Shown here: one piece after another, positions 8,424 to 15,997 of the stretch
How positions within the stretch are numbered: the stretch's first letter is position 1
How the letters are laid out: every line of letters starts with the position of its first letter
Origin: an uncultured Oscillospiraceae bacterium
Lineage (GTDB): Bacteria; Bacillota; Clostridia; Oscillospirales; Oscillospiraceae
Direction: 5' to 3'
DNA: 35,278 nt
NCBI GenBank assembly: GCA_944385675.1
Contig: CALWYD010000116.1
Span: 1 to 35,278 of the forward strand
Notes under the pieces: generated by a model
Seen by the model: the letters and a program-made list of their open reading frames with translations, nothing else
The model's database searches: none
What the model was told of the DNA's origin: nothing
Made by a program: the position numbers and the translations under genes

Positions 8424-8737
8424 GGGCCCTGGATCTTAGACGCCCCTATCCCCTTCCCGGAGATCCGGCCCGACTGGCCCGATTGACCCGGCACCTGGAG
8501 GCCAGATTGGGGGACTTTGGCACCGGCGGGCCTCTGGTGCTCTCATCCTGCCAGGATACCGGCCGCATTGTTGCCCGCTTCCCCAACCGAAGCGGACAAG
8601 CAATCGCTGCCGCACTGGAGCACAATTGGGGGATACAGGTTGCCGCAGAGGGCGAGCATGTCGTCTTTCAGCTCTCCCCACAGGTTCTTTTTGAGGATCT
8701 GGATTATTTGTGGGGATGTCTGTTTTCTATGCTCTAG
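8420..8737 (+). CDS. Uncharacterised 105-residue protein, translationally coupled
   Basis: The ATG overlaps the stop of the upstream gene (ATGA), so the two are translated together. The protein is soluble, with no signal peptide or membrane segment. Its second half (IAAALEHNWGIQVAAEGEHV, then VLFEDLDYLWGCLF) vaguely resembles the small C-terminal domain of fold-type I aminotransferases, in which a helix, a short sheet and a final EDLD helix follow each other. The catalytic domain is absent and I do not recognise the family with certainty. A strong terminator begins 23 bases after its stop. Its role is unknown; being coupled to a secreted protein may be coincidental. Confidence 0.65.
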   Translation: MRALDLRRPYPLPGDPARLARLTRHLEARLGDFGTGGPLVLSSCQDTGRIVARFPNRSGQAIAAALEHNWGIQVAAEGEHVVFQLSPQVLFEDLDYLWGCLFSML

Positions 8738-8759
8738 CTCTGTCTTGTAACAATGTTCT

Positions 8760-8795
8760 AAAAAATGGGAGGGGCTTTGGCCCCTCCCATTTTTT
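8760..8795. terminator. Bidirectional intrinsic terminator (16-bp perfect stem)
   Basis: AAAAAATGGGAGGGGC (8760-8775) and its exact complement (8780-8795) flank the loop TTTG. The A- and T-tails let it act for the plus-strand pair and for the convergent cadA operon, whose stop codon lies within the last bases. Confidence 0.92.
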
Positions 8796-10770
8796 AGAAG
8801 TTTCTTTTCCTCCCCGCCGACAGCATACGATTGGCATTAAGGATGGCAATCACAGACACTCCCACGTCGGCAAAAACCGCCATCCACATGTTGGCCAGCC
8901 CCACCGCTGACAGCAGCAGCACAAAAAACTTCACGCCCAAGGCAAACACAATATTTTCCCGCACGATGCGCAGGGTCTTGCGGGCAATGGCCACGGCCAC
9001 CGGCAGACGGGTCAAATCATCGTCCATAAGTACGATATCTGCCGCCTCAATGGCCGCGTCAGAACCCAGAGCTCCCATAGCCACTCCCACATCTGCTCGA
9101 GACAGTACCGGGGCATCGTTAATACCGTCTCCCACATACACCAGCTGTTCCCCCGGCTGTTTTTCTGTCAGCAGTTTCTCCACCAGGCTTACCTTGTCCC
9201 CTGGTAGAAGGCCTGCATACACTTCGTCCAACCCCAGAGTCCGCCCCACTGCCTCTCCCACTGGAGCAGAGTCCCCTGTGAGCATTACACACTTGCGTAC
9301 ACCGGCCCGTCTCAATGCATCCAAAGCCTGGGGAGCGCTCGGCTTTACCTGGTCGGCCACCAGAATATATCCGGTATATTTCCCATCCACCGCAAGATAA
9401 ATTATGGTGCCTTCCGGATACTCCCTGTCTGGAACAGGAATCCCACCCATCTTCATCAATTTTTCATTACCGGCCAGTACTTGCCGTCCGTCTATCACCG
9501 CCCGGATCCCATGGCCAGGTATCTCTTCGGCTTTAGATACACGTCCAGAATCCGGCAGACTGGGACAGGCGCGGCGGATGGACTGGGAGATGGGGTGGGT
9601 ACTGAACCCCTCAGCCAGAGCAGCCAGCTCCAGCAGTTCCCTTTCGTCCCCCTGTTCAGGACAGACTGAGCTTACAGCAAAGACTCCGCGGGTAAGGGTT
9701 CCCGTCTTGTCAAAGACCACCACACCCACTTTGGCCAGGGCCTCCAGATAGTTGCCTCCCTTTACCAAAATACCTTGGCGCGAGGCCCCGCCGATGCCCC
9801 CAAAAAAGGATAAGGGGATGGAGATGACCAGAGCGCAGGGGCAGGAGACCACCAGAAACACCAGTGCCCGCCGTACCCACATCAACCACTCCCCAGAGAC
9901 CAGAGGAGGCAGCAGACCCAGACCCAGCATACCATCTGCCAGTTTACACACCGGAGGCAGAACGGCCAATGCCAGCGCCGCAAATACCACTGCCGGCGTA
10001 TAGTACCGGGCAAAGCGGGTAATAAAGTGCTCCGTCCTGGCCTTTTTTGCCGCAGAATTTTCCACTAAATCCAAAATTTTAGACACTGTGGATTCTTCAA
10101 AAGGCCGGGTCACCTGCACATACAATACACCACTCAGATTGACGCAGCCACTGACTACTTCCTGGCCCTCCTCCACCTCCCGGGGCAAAGATTCCCCCGT
10201 GAGGGCGGCAGTATCCAAAGCGGAGGTTCCCCGGAGCACTACCCCATCCAGAGGGATCCGTTCCCCCGGCCTGACCACAATCGTTTCCCCTACTGCTACC
10301 TCTTCTGGATCTGTTTGAACTAGAGCCCCTTCTCGCTCTACATTGGCGTAGTCTGGTCGGATATCCATTAAAGCAGCAATCGAGCGCCGGCTGCGGCCCA
10401 CCGCCACGCTCTGAAACAACTCCCCTATCTGGTAGAAAAGCATCACCGCTACGCCCTCTTGATACTCTCCACAGCCAAAGGCCCCTATAGTGGCTACTGA
10501 CATCAGAAAGTTTTCATCAAAAACCTGACCATTTTTGATATTGCGTACCGCTCGCCACAGCACATCCCAGCCAATGAGGAGGTACACAGCCAGAAATGGC
10601 ACCCACCTGACCAGCGAAAATGCTGCCTTCCCCTCTTCACTGATCCGGCTAACCGCTACAAATGGAATCCCAAAGGGGAGCCAGATACTGTCCTGCACTA
10701 CATACAGCACAATCAGCAGTGCAAAGCTGACCAGAATCCGGATAAGCGTCCGTCGCTGTTTCCTTGTCAT
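8794..10770 (-). CDS. cadA: P1B-type heavy-metal-exporting ATPase (Zn/Cd/Pb type)
   Basis: A 658-residue heavy-metal P-type ATPase of the inner membrane. It shows the TGES actuator loop (191-194), the metal-binding CPC motif in the membrane (310-312), DKTGTLT with phosphorylated Asp354, the conserved THP histidine-proline of the nucleotide domain, GDGIND, and late membrane helices with NxxFALGVKFF and the DVG of the P1B-2 (Zn2+/Cd2+/Pb2+) group. The usual N-terminal HMA metal-binding domain is missing: the protein begins directly with the first membrane helix, while a separate HMA protein is encoded 29 bases upstream. The ArsR/SmtB gene ahead of both agrees with Zn/Cd/Pb export. The start ATG at 10770 has a modest GAGAGGGG site. 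Confidence 0.94.
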   Translation of the reverse strand: MTRKQRRTLIRILVSFALLIVLYVVQDSIWLPFGIPFVAVSRISEEGKAAFSLVRWVPFLAVYLLIGWDVLWRAVRNIKNGQVFDENFLMSVATIGAFGCGEYQEGVAVMLFYQIGELFQSVAVGRSRRSIAALMDIRPDYANVEREGALVQTDPEEVAVGETIVVRPGERIPLDGVVLRGTSALDTAALTGESLPREVEEGQEVVSGCVNLSGVLYVQVTRPFEESTVSKILDLVENSAAKKARTEHFITRFARYYTPAVVFAALALAVLPPVCKLADGMLGLGLLPPLVSGEWLMWVRRALVFLVVSCPCALVISIPLSFFGGIGGASRQGILVKGGNYLEALAKVGVVVFDKTGTLTRGVFAVSSVCPEQGDERELLELAALAEGFSTHPISQSIRRACPSLPDSGRVSKAEEIPGHGIRAVIDGRQVLAGNEKLMKMGGIPVPDREYPEGTIIYLAVDGKYTGYILVADQVKPSAPQALDALRRAGVRKCVMLTGDSAPVGEAVGRTLGLDEVYAGLLPGDKVSLVEKLLTEKQPGEQLVYVGDGINDAPVLSRADVGVAMGALGSDAAIEAADIVLMDDDLTRLPVAVAIARKTLRIVRENIVFALGVKFFVLLLSAVGLANMWMAVFADVGVSVIAILNANRMLSAGRKRNF

Positions 10771-10799
10771 AACGCCCTATTCCCCTCTCCGAAACCTTG

Positions 10800-11021
10800 T
10801 CATCCAATTAAAATTTTGCAGTCCGGCTCCACTTTTTTGCAGATCTGCACAGCCTGCTTCACAATCTCTTCAAAGTGCTCGTCTTCCCCCTCCAGGATCA
10901 GTTTCTGGGTTACAAAGCTGACACTGGCCCTCTTTACTCCCGGCAGCTTCCCGATAGCCTCCTCCATCTTTGCCGCACAGTTAGCGCAGTCCAAATCCAT
11001 CATTTTATAGACCTTTTTCAT
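10800..11021 (-). CDS. HMA-domain metallochaperone / detached CadA N-terminal domain
   Basis: A 73-residue single heavy-metal-associated domain with the LDCANCA metal-binding loop (C12 and C15) and the beta-alpha-beta pattern of CopZ-like proteins. It extends to the final IL-strand (CKILI) and is followed by the ATPase gene, which lacks this domain. It probably hands divalent metal to, or senses it for, CadA as a separate polypeptide. CopZ-type copper transfer is the other reading, but the ATPase's CPC and DVG signature and the SmtB-like repressor favour zinc or cadmium. The ribosome site AAAGGAG lies about 9 bases before the ATG. Confidence 0.88.
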   Translation of the reverse strand: MKKVYKMMDLDCANCAAKMEEAIGKLPGVKRASVSFVTQKLILEGEDEHFEEIVKQAVQICKKVEPDCKILIG

Positions 11022-11065
11022 GGAATTCAGCTCCTTTTTTCAATGTCTTAACAAGCTTTTTGTCC

Positions 11066-11425
11066 CTACTCCTGAATATGTTCCATCCCTTGGGAAAGAA
11101 TGCGGGTGACATGTTCGTCTGCAAGGGAGTAGTACACTGTCTTTCCCTCCCGCCGGAATTTTACTAGCTTGCTCGTTTTGAGTACCCGCAGTTGATGGGA
11201 CACCGCACTCTGGGTCACCTCCATAAGTTTGGCAATATCACATACGCACAGTTCCCCTTCCAGCAGGGCATATAGAATCTTTACCCGCGTACTGTCTCCA
11301 AAAATTTTGAACAGTTCCGCCAGATCATAGAGCGTCTCATCCCGGGGCAGCAGCCCCCGCACCCGCTCCACCGCATCTGAGTGAATCAAATTTTCTTCGC
11401 AGCATGGCAAGTCTCGTTGTTCCAT
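11066..11425 (-). CDS. ArsR/SmtB-family metal-responsive repressor
   Basis: A 119-residue winged-helix repressor that should release DNA when it binds metal. The alpha-3 region has ELCVCDIA, carrying the C-x-C metal motif of the CadC/ArsR group; the recognition helix is TQSAVSHQLRVL, and the wing is KFRREGKTVYY. The N-terminal LPCCEEN contributes two more cysteines, as in CadC (alpha-3N site). The 5' end of the open frame could extend 12 codons further, but ATG 11425 is chosen: AGAAAGGA lies 8 bases before it, and the longer version would begin inside the operator. It heads the operon with the HMA protein and cadA. Confidence 0.92.
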   Translation of the reverse strand: MEQRDLPCCEENLIHSDAVERVRGLLPRDETLYDLAELFKIFGDSTRVKILYALLEGELCVCDIAKLMEVTQSAVSHQLRVLKTSKLVKFRREGKTVYYSLADEHVTRILSQGMEHIQE

Positions 11426-11443
11426 AATTGGTTCCTTTCTATC

Positions 11444-11463
11444 ATATGAACATATATTCATTT
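11444..11463 (-). promoter_or_regulatory. ArsR/SmtB operator, 9-2-9 inverted repeat
   Basis: The half-sites ATATGAACA and TATTCATTT agree at 7 of 9 positions when folded about a 2-base centre and match the SmtB/CadC-type ATGAA...TTCAT operator. It starts just past the expected transcription start (about 11466), so bound repressor would stop the polymerase leaving. Confidence 0.85.
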
Positions 11464-11472
11464 GTTTGCATG

Positions 11473-11501
11473 ACTATACTACTTTTTTCCTCTGTTGTCA
11501 A
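11473..11501 (-). promoter_or_regulatory. Strong promoter for the cad operon
   Basis: On the minus strand a perfect TTGACA (11501-11496), a 17-base spacer and TATAGT (11478-11473) form a near-consensus sigma-A promoter. The repressor site lies immediately downstream. Confidence 0.88.
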
Positions 11502-11541
11502 GAGAGCCGGTGGATGAAGTATAGAACTTTTTCAGAAAATC

Positions 11542-11550
11542 TGGTATAAT
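11542..11550 (+). promoter_or_regulatory. Extended -10 promoter for the nitroreductase
   Basis: TGGTATAAT is an extended -10 (TGn plus TATAAT). No good -35 is seen, which the extended motif tolerates. The start would be near 11557, giving a leader of about 90 bases to the ATG at 11648. Confidence 0.55.
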
Positions 11551-11647
11551 ACGGCCGGTGGGTCTCGCTTTTGCGCAGCCCGGTTCAGACCCATCCCCCA
11601 TCCGACACACTGCTTTGGAGCTCTCCTGCTCCAGAAAGGAGTACATA

Positions 11648-12202
11648 ATGAACAAAAATATGGATTTTCTCAATCTCATTTTGGATCGGCGCAGTTGCCG
11701 CGCCTTTTCTCCTCAGGTGCCTGACCGGCCTGCTCTGGCTGCCGTTGTAGAGGCAGGACGCTACGCACCCAGTGCTAAAAATCACCAACTATGCCACTTC
11801 TATGTCATAACAGATCCGGCGCTTCTGACCCGTCTTTCCAACCTAGTGAGCCGCCGGCTAGACGGCTTTGCCCAAAAGGATTGCCGCTACGGCGCCCCGG
11901 CCCTGGTTCTGGTCACCGGTCGGAAGGATAACCCCTGCGCTCTGCAGGACGCTGCCTGTGCTATGGAGAATATGATGCTGGCCGCCTGCGCCATGGGGCT
12001 GGGCTCCTGTTGGATCAACCAGCCTTTTTACCTGCAAGAGGACGAGGAAATGAAGGCTTTCCTGGCGGACATAGGGGCGCAGCCAGAGGAGTTTGCCTGT
12101 TGTTCTCTGGCCCTGGGCCTGCCGGAAGGCCCTCTGTTCCCCGGCCGGAGGGAGCGCACCGGCAATCCTGTCACCTGGCTGACAGGAGAAAAAAATAATT
12201 GA
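11648..12202 (+). CDS. Nitroreductase-family FMN oxidoreductase
   Basis: A 184-residue member of the NfsB/FRase I fold, normally an FMN-bound homodimer that reduces nitro compounds, quinones or flavins with NAD(P)H. The FMN-phosphate stretch RRSCRAFSPQ (14-23) and the conserved APSAKNHQLCHFYVI (about 42-56) are present. The AMENMMLAACAMGLGSCWI helix (about 104-122) and a C-terminal LALGLPEG are the other family hallmarks. It is short, as in the clostridial nitroreductases that lack a ferredoxin domain. The ATG at 11648 with AAAGGAG 6 bases upstream is preferred to longer in-frame starts. It has its own promoter, and the cad operon upstream is divergent, so a shared function is not implied. 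Physiological substrate unknown. Confidence 0.92.
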   Translation: MNKNMDFLNLILDRRSCRAFSPQVPDRPALAAVVEAGRYAPSAKNHQLCHFYVITDPALLTRLSNLVSRRLDGFAQKDCRYGAPALVLVTGRKDNPCALQDAACAMENMMLAACAMGLGSCWINQPFYLQEDEEMKAFLADIGAQPEEFACCSLALGLPEGPLFPGRRERTGNPVTWLTGEKNN

Positions 12203-12210
12203 AAATGGTG

Positions 12211-12237
12211 GGAACCTTTTCCGGGGCTTTGCGTCTA
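12211..12237 (+). promoter_or_regulatory. ECF-sigma-type promoter for the DUF4358/MBOAT operon
   Basis: GGAACC (12211-12216), a T-run, a 15-base spacer and CGTCTA (12232-12237) match the -35 GGAAC and -10 CGTCTA pattern of extracytoplasmic-function sigma factors. I see no good sigma-A promoter in this gap. The start would be about 12243, roughly 50 bases before the lipoprotein ATG. No sigma gene is in the window, so control would be from elsewhere. Confidence 0.6.
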
Positions 12238-12293
12238 ACAGTATGATTGCAAAACGTGGGCTGCATTTACCGGCCCTGAAAAGGAGTTCTATT

Positions 12294-13259
12294 ATGAAAA
12301 GACGACTGTTTGTCCTGGCTCTGGCCAGCGCCCTAACCCTGTCCCTGCTTACCGCCTGCGGAAACGGCGGCACTTCCTCCGGTACCTCTAACCAGGAGAA
12401 CACCAGTCAGTCTCAACCTGACACCTCCACGGGGGGTAATCTGTCCCTGCCCGACACCAGCCAGCCTGAAGGCAGCCAGTCCTCCAGTTCTGAACAGCCC
12501 GACGCCTCTCAGGAGCAGCCTGATGCCTCCCAGCCTGAGCAGACCCGGCTGACCCTCAACCGCACCGACTTCTCCCTATTCACCGTGGGTTCCACCTTCC
12601 GGCTGAAGGCTGCCGGTGTGCCCGACGGAACCACTGTCACTTGGGCCTCCAGTGACGAGGCTATCGCTACTGTAGGAGAAGACGGCACCGTCACCTATGT
12701 CTCTGCCGGCTCTGTCACCATCACCGCTTCGGCTGGTGAGCTGACTGCCTCCTGCAAAGTGTACTGTAAGGCACAGGAGAGCACGGAGGAGCCGGATAAC
12801 AGCGACTCCTCTTCCAGTTCCGGCGGCTCTTCCTCTGAGGGAGGCTCCTCTAGCCAGTCAGTAGACCTAAAGGCCTTTGCTGATTCTGTCATCGCCGACT
12901 ACCAACTGCCCTTTATGTCTACGATGGACAACGAGATGCTCTCTAACTTCCTACCCGGCCTGTCCGACCTGTCCGTCCAGCTGGCTGCCTACACCTGCCA
13001 GATGTCCCCCTCCCCCGCCGGCGACCTGGTGCTGGTGGAGGTGAAGGACAGCAAGGACGTCGCTTCCGTCAAGGACATTTTCCAGGCCCGCGTGGACTAT
13101 ATGGCGGGCGACGACGAGAATCCCGGTGCCGCCTGGTACCCTGAGCCCATCCGCATGTGGAAGGAGGACTCCCGGATCGTCTCCAACGGCAACTATGTGA
13201 TGCTGGTGGTCAGCAGCCAGTGCGATTCTATCGTGAAGGATTTTAATGCACTGTTTTAA
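12294..13259 (+). CDS. DUF4358 lipoprotein with Big_2-like Ig domain
   Basis: A 321-residue surface lipoprotein. The signal peptide ends in the lipobox LTAC with lipidated Cys22. A Ser/Gln/Pro/Asp-rich tether (about 23-80) leads to a bacterial Ig-like Big_2 domain (about 83-158; VTWASSDEAIATVGEDG is typical). A second Ser-rich linker follows, then a C-terminal DUF4358 domain (about 195-321). DUF4358 genes commonly accompany MBOAT and DHHW genes in Firmicutes, as here, but their role is unknown; it could be a surface partner of the O-acetylation machinery. ATG 12294 with AAAAGGAG is chosen over the longer frame from 12243, since only the shorter form starts with a normal signal peptide. Confidence 0.85.
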   Translation: MKRRLFVLALASALTLSLLTACGNGGTSSGTSNQENTSQSQPDTSTGGNLSLPDTSQPEGSQSSSSEQPDASQEQPDASQPEQTRLTLNRTDFSLFTVGSTFRLKAAGVPDGTTVTWASSDEAIATVGEDGTVTYVSAGSVTITASAGELTASCKVYCKAQESTEEPDNSDSSSSSGGSSSEGGSSSQSVDLKAFADSVIADYQLPFMSTMDNEMLSNFLPGLSDLSVQLAAYTCQMSPSPAGDLVLVEVKDSKDVASVKDIFQARVDYMAGDDENPGAAWYPEPIRMWKEDSRIVSNGNYVMLVVSSQCDSIVKDFNALF

Positions 13260-13315
13260 TTTCTTCGGCTTCTGCCATACTAAACGAAGTCAGATTTCGT
13301 TTTCCCACATAATCC

Positions 13316-13346
13316 AAGCGGCGGATGAGTTTCTCGTCCGCCGCTT
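13316..13346 (+). repeat. Perfect 10-bp stem just upstream of the MBOAT ribosome site
   Basis: AAGCGGCGGA (13316-13325) and TCCGCCGCTT (13337-13346) pair around an 11-base loop and end 5 bases before the Shine-Dalgarno GAGGAGG (13351-13357). There is no T-tract, so it is more likely an intercistronic RNA stem than a terminator. A weaker stem, AAACGAA/TTCGTTT, lies at 13282-13302. Confidence 0.6.
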
Positions 13347-13364
13347 CTCTGAGGAGGCTCTCCC

Positions 13365-14768
13365 ATGGTCTTTTCCACTCCCCTGTTTTTGTTTGTCTTT
13401 TTATCCCTGACCCTGCTGGTCTACTATCTGGTTCCCCGGTGCCTGCGCAACCTGGTGTTGCTGTGCTCCTCCCTGTTCTTCTATTACTGGGGCGAGCAGG
13501 ACTATGTTAATATCATGTTCCTGTCCACCGCCATCGACTTCATCCACGGTATGCTGGTGGAGCGGTGCAAAGCCAAGGGGAACGACAAGGGCGCCCGGTG
13601 GGCGGTGGCCTCCTCGGTGGTTTTCAACCTGGCTCTGCTGTTTTTCTTCAAGTACTGGGACTTCATCGCCTCCTCCCTCCAGGCCGTGGGGCTGAACTTT
13701 ATGCCGGTGCTGAACATCCACCTGCCCATCGGTATCTCCTTCTACACCTTCCAGACCATGAGCTACACCATCGACGTGTACCGGGGGGACACCCGGGCCC
13801 AGCGCAACGTCCTCAACTTCGGCACCTTTGTCACCCTCTTCCCCCAGCTTATCGCCGGCCCCATCATCAAGTATAAGGATCTGGGCGACCAGATCGACCG
13901 GCGAAACACCACTACGGAGAAGTTTGCCTCCGGGGTGCAGATCTTTATGGTGGGCCTGGGGAAGAAACTGCTCATTGCCAACAACGTGGGCATGCTCTGG
14001 GACACCTACAAGGCTATGGCCCCCGGGGAGCTGACGGTGGCCGGAGCCTGGATGGGGGTGCTGGCCTTCTCTTTCCAGATTTATTTCGATTTCTCCGGCT
14101 ACTCCGACATGGCCACCGGCCTGGGCCGGATGCTGGGCTTTGAGTTTCTGCCCAACTTCAACTACCCCTATATCTCTCGGAGCATTACCGAGTTCTGGCG
14201 TCGTTGGCATATCTCCCTGTCCACCTGGTTCAAAGAATACCTCTATATCCCCCTGGGGGGCAACCGCTGCTCCAAAGGGCGGTGGGTATTTAACCTTCTT
14301 GTGGTGTGGGCAGCCACGGGCATCTGGCACGGTGCCAGTTGGAACTACCTTTTATGGGGTCTCTATTTCTTCATTCTTCTCATGGCTGAGCGGTTTTTCC
14401 TCCGCTCTCTTTTGGCCAAGGCCCCTGCTTTCTTGGGCCATGTCTACACCCTCTTTCTAGTTTTGGTCAGCTGGGCCATCTTCGGCCTGGAAGACTTCTC
14501 TCAGCTTACCGCCTATCTGAAGGTCATGTTTGGTCTGGGGGGCGTGCCTCTGGCAAACGGGGCGGCAGGCTACTACCTGTTCAGCTACCTGCCCATCCTG
14601 TGCGCGGCCGCCCTGGCCTCCACCCCCCTGGGGGTGCGGCTATACCGCCGGGGCAATGTGCGAGTACAGCAGGTGGTCTGCACCCTGTCCGTGCTGGCGG
14701 GACTGCTGGTGTGCACCGCCTACCTGGTGGACGGCACCTACAACCCCTTCCTCTACTTCCGCTTTTAA
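13365..14768 (+). CDS. MBOAT-family membrane O-acyltransferase (AlgI/DltB type)
   Basis: A 467-residue polytopic membrane protein of the AlgI/PatA/DltB kind that moves an acyl (usually acetyl) group across the membrane to an extracellular glycan or other surface acceptor. About ten hydrophobic segments are visible, with the family signature FWRRWHISLSTWFKEYLYIPLGG, then GIWHGASWNY holding the conserved catalytic His322 (CAC at 14328). It ends at a TAA only 16 bases before the DHHW gene. The preceding DUF4358 lipoprotein and following DHHW protein match the known three-gene surface acetylation arrangement. Start: ATG 13365 behind GAGGAGG. The acceptor polymer cannot be told from sequence. Confidence 0.95.
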   Translation: MVFSTPLFLFVFLSLTLLVYYLVPRCLRNLVLLCSSLFFYYWGEQDYVNIMFLSTAIDFIHGMLVERCKAKGNDKGARWAVASSVVFNLALLFFFKYWDFIASSLQAVGLNFMPVLNIHLPIGISFYTFQTMSYTIDVYRGDTRAQRNVLNFGTFVTLFPQLIAGPIIKYKDLGDQIDRRNTTTEKFASGVQIFMVGLGKKLLIANNVGMLWDTYKAMAPGELTVAGAWMGVLAFSFQIYFDFSGYSDMATGLGRMLGFEFLPNFNYPYISRSITEFWRRWHISLSTWFKEYLYIPLGGNRCSKGRWVFNLLVVWAATGIWHGASWNYLLWGLYFFILLMAERFFLRSLLAKAPAFLGHVYTLFLVLVSWAIFGLEDFSQLTAYLKVMFGLGGVPLANGAAGYYLFSYLPILCAAALASTPLGVRLYRRGNVRVQQVVCTLSVLAGLLVCTAYLVDGTYNPFLYFRF

Positions 14769-14784
14769 AGGAGGCGCAGCAGTT

Positions 14785-15903
14785 ATGACAAAAAAATTTA
14801 GTGTATTCCTCACCGCCCTGTTCTGCGCCTTCATCGGCGGCGTGCTGCTCATCAGCCTGGTGCTGCCCAAAAAGGACTTCTCACCCCTGGAGAACCGCTA
14901 CCTGCAAAAGCCCCCCAAGCTGAGCCTCTCCACCCTCCAGGACGGTTCCTTTATGGAAGACGCCGAGGACTATGTTTCCGACCACATCGTGGGCCGGGAC
15001 TTCTGGGTAGCCTTAAAGGCCTGGAGCGAGCGGGTAAGCGGCAAACAGGAGAACAACGGGGTCTACTTCGGCAAGGAGGACACCCTCATCAATCGGGTGG
15101 ATAACCCCAACATGGACAAGCTGACCACCGATATGGGCTATGTGGACGCCCTGGTGGGCAACCTGTCCGTCCCCGTGTACTTGGGTCTCATTCCCACCTC
15201 CGCCGCCATCTGGGCCGACCGGCTCCCTGCCGGCGCCCCCACTGCTGACGAGCAGGCCATCATCGACCAGCTCTACTTTTCCACCGGGGCCAATACCATT
15301 GACCTCTACCAGGCCCTGGCGGAGCACAGCGAGGAGGACATCTACTACCGCACCGACCACCACTGGACCAGCCTTGGGGCCTACTACGGGGCCAACGTTC
15401 TGCTGGAGACCATGGGGCTGGAGCCGCTGGATCTGGACCACTATCAGAAGACTACGGTAACAGATGCGTTTTACGGCACCACTTTTTCCACTTCCGGGGT
15501 GCGGTGGGTCAAACCCGACTGCATTGACACCTATATTCCCGCCGACGGGGTGACCGTAACCTCTTACTTTGACGGTACTCCCTCCCAGGGCTCCCTCTAC
15601 GTGGACAGTTATCTGGATGTAAAAGACAAGTATTCCTACTTTTTGGGGGGTAACCAGCCCCTGTGCGTCATTGAGACGGAACACACCGACGCCCCCAAGG
15701 TTCTGATTGTCCGGGACTCCAACGCCGACTCTCTGGCCCCCTTCCTGACAGAGCGCTTCTCGGAAATCCACCTCTTTGACCTGCGCTACAACCTGACCAG
15801 CGTGAAGGACTATGTGGCCCAGAACGACATCGACACCGTAGTGGTGCTCTACTCTTTCTCCAACTTTGCCTCTGATCCGTACCTGTTCCTGCTGGGCCGC
15901 TGA
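14785..15903 (+). CDS. DHHW-family (AlgJ-like) membrane-anchored SGNH-type protein
   Basis: A 372-residue protein with one N-terminal signal anchor (about 7-28, VFLTALFCAFIGGVLLISLVL) and an extracytoplasmic domain. The family-defining YYRTDHHWTSLGAYY is complete (D191, H192, H193, W194), and the C-terminal VLIVRDSNADSLAPFL carries the conserved Asp-Ser of the block that is usually D-S-F. DHHW proteins are AlgJ/AlgX relatives that act with an MBOAT partner in O-acetylating cell-surface polymers. The ATG at 14785 with AAAGGAGG (14767-14774) is used; a longer upstream frame overlaps the MBOAT gene in another reading frame and is not a real start. A strong terminator follows. Confidence 0.92.
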   Translation: MTKKFSVFLTALFCAFIGGVLLISLVLPKKDFSPLENRYLQKPPKLSLSTLQDGSFMEDAEDYVSDHIVGRDFWVALKAWSERVSGKQENNGVYFGKEDTLINRVDNPNMDKLTTDMGYVDALVGNLSVPVYLGLIPTSAAIWADRLPAGAPTADEQAIIDQLYFSTGANTIDLYQALAEHSEEDIYYRTDHHWTSLGAYYGANVLLETMGLEPLDLDHYQKTTVTDAFYGTTFSTSGVRWVKPDCIDTYIPADGVTVTSYFDGTPSQGSLYVDSYLDVKDKYSYFLGGNQPLCVIETEHTDAPKVLIVRDSNADSLAPFLTERFSEIHLFDLRYNLTSVKDYVAQNDIDTVVVLYSFSNFASDPYLFLLGR

Positions 15904-15913
15904 AACGGCCGGC

Positions 15914-15953
15914 CGGGGGCCCGCCGCAAGCGGGCCCCCGCCTTGTTTTTTTT
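15914..15953 (+). terminator. Intrinsic terminator after the DHHW gene
   Basis: CGGGGGCCCGC (15914-15924) pairs perfectly with GCGGGCCCCCG (15930-15940) around CGCAA, followed within a few bases by eight T residues (15946-15953). Confidence 0.93.
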
Positions 15954-15997
15954 CCCACGCTCTGGTACGATAAGAAAAAGGGAGGGAGGCGGTGGCC

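Noticed and set aside
13401-14330. 309-residue antisense frame across the MBOAT gene
   Set aside because: The MBOAT signature is on the plus strand; this frame has no start context or domain.
14530-14784. Upstream extension of the DHHW open frame
   Set aside because: It overlaps the MBOAT gene out of frame; AAAGGAGG and a signal anchor mark the ATG at 14785.
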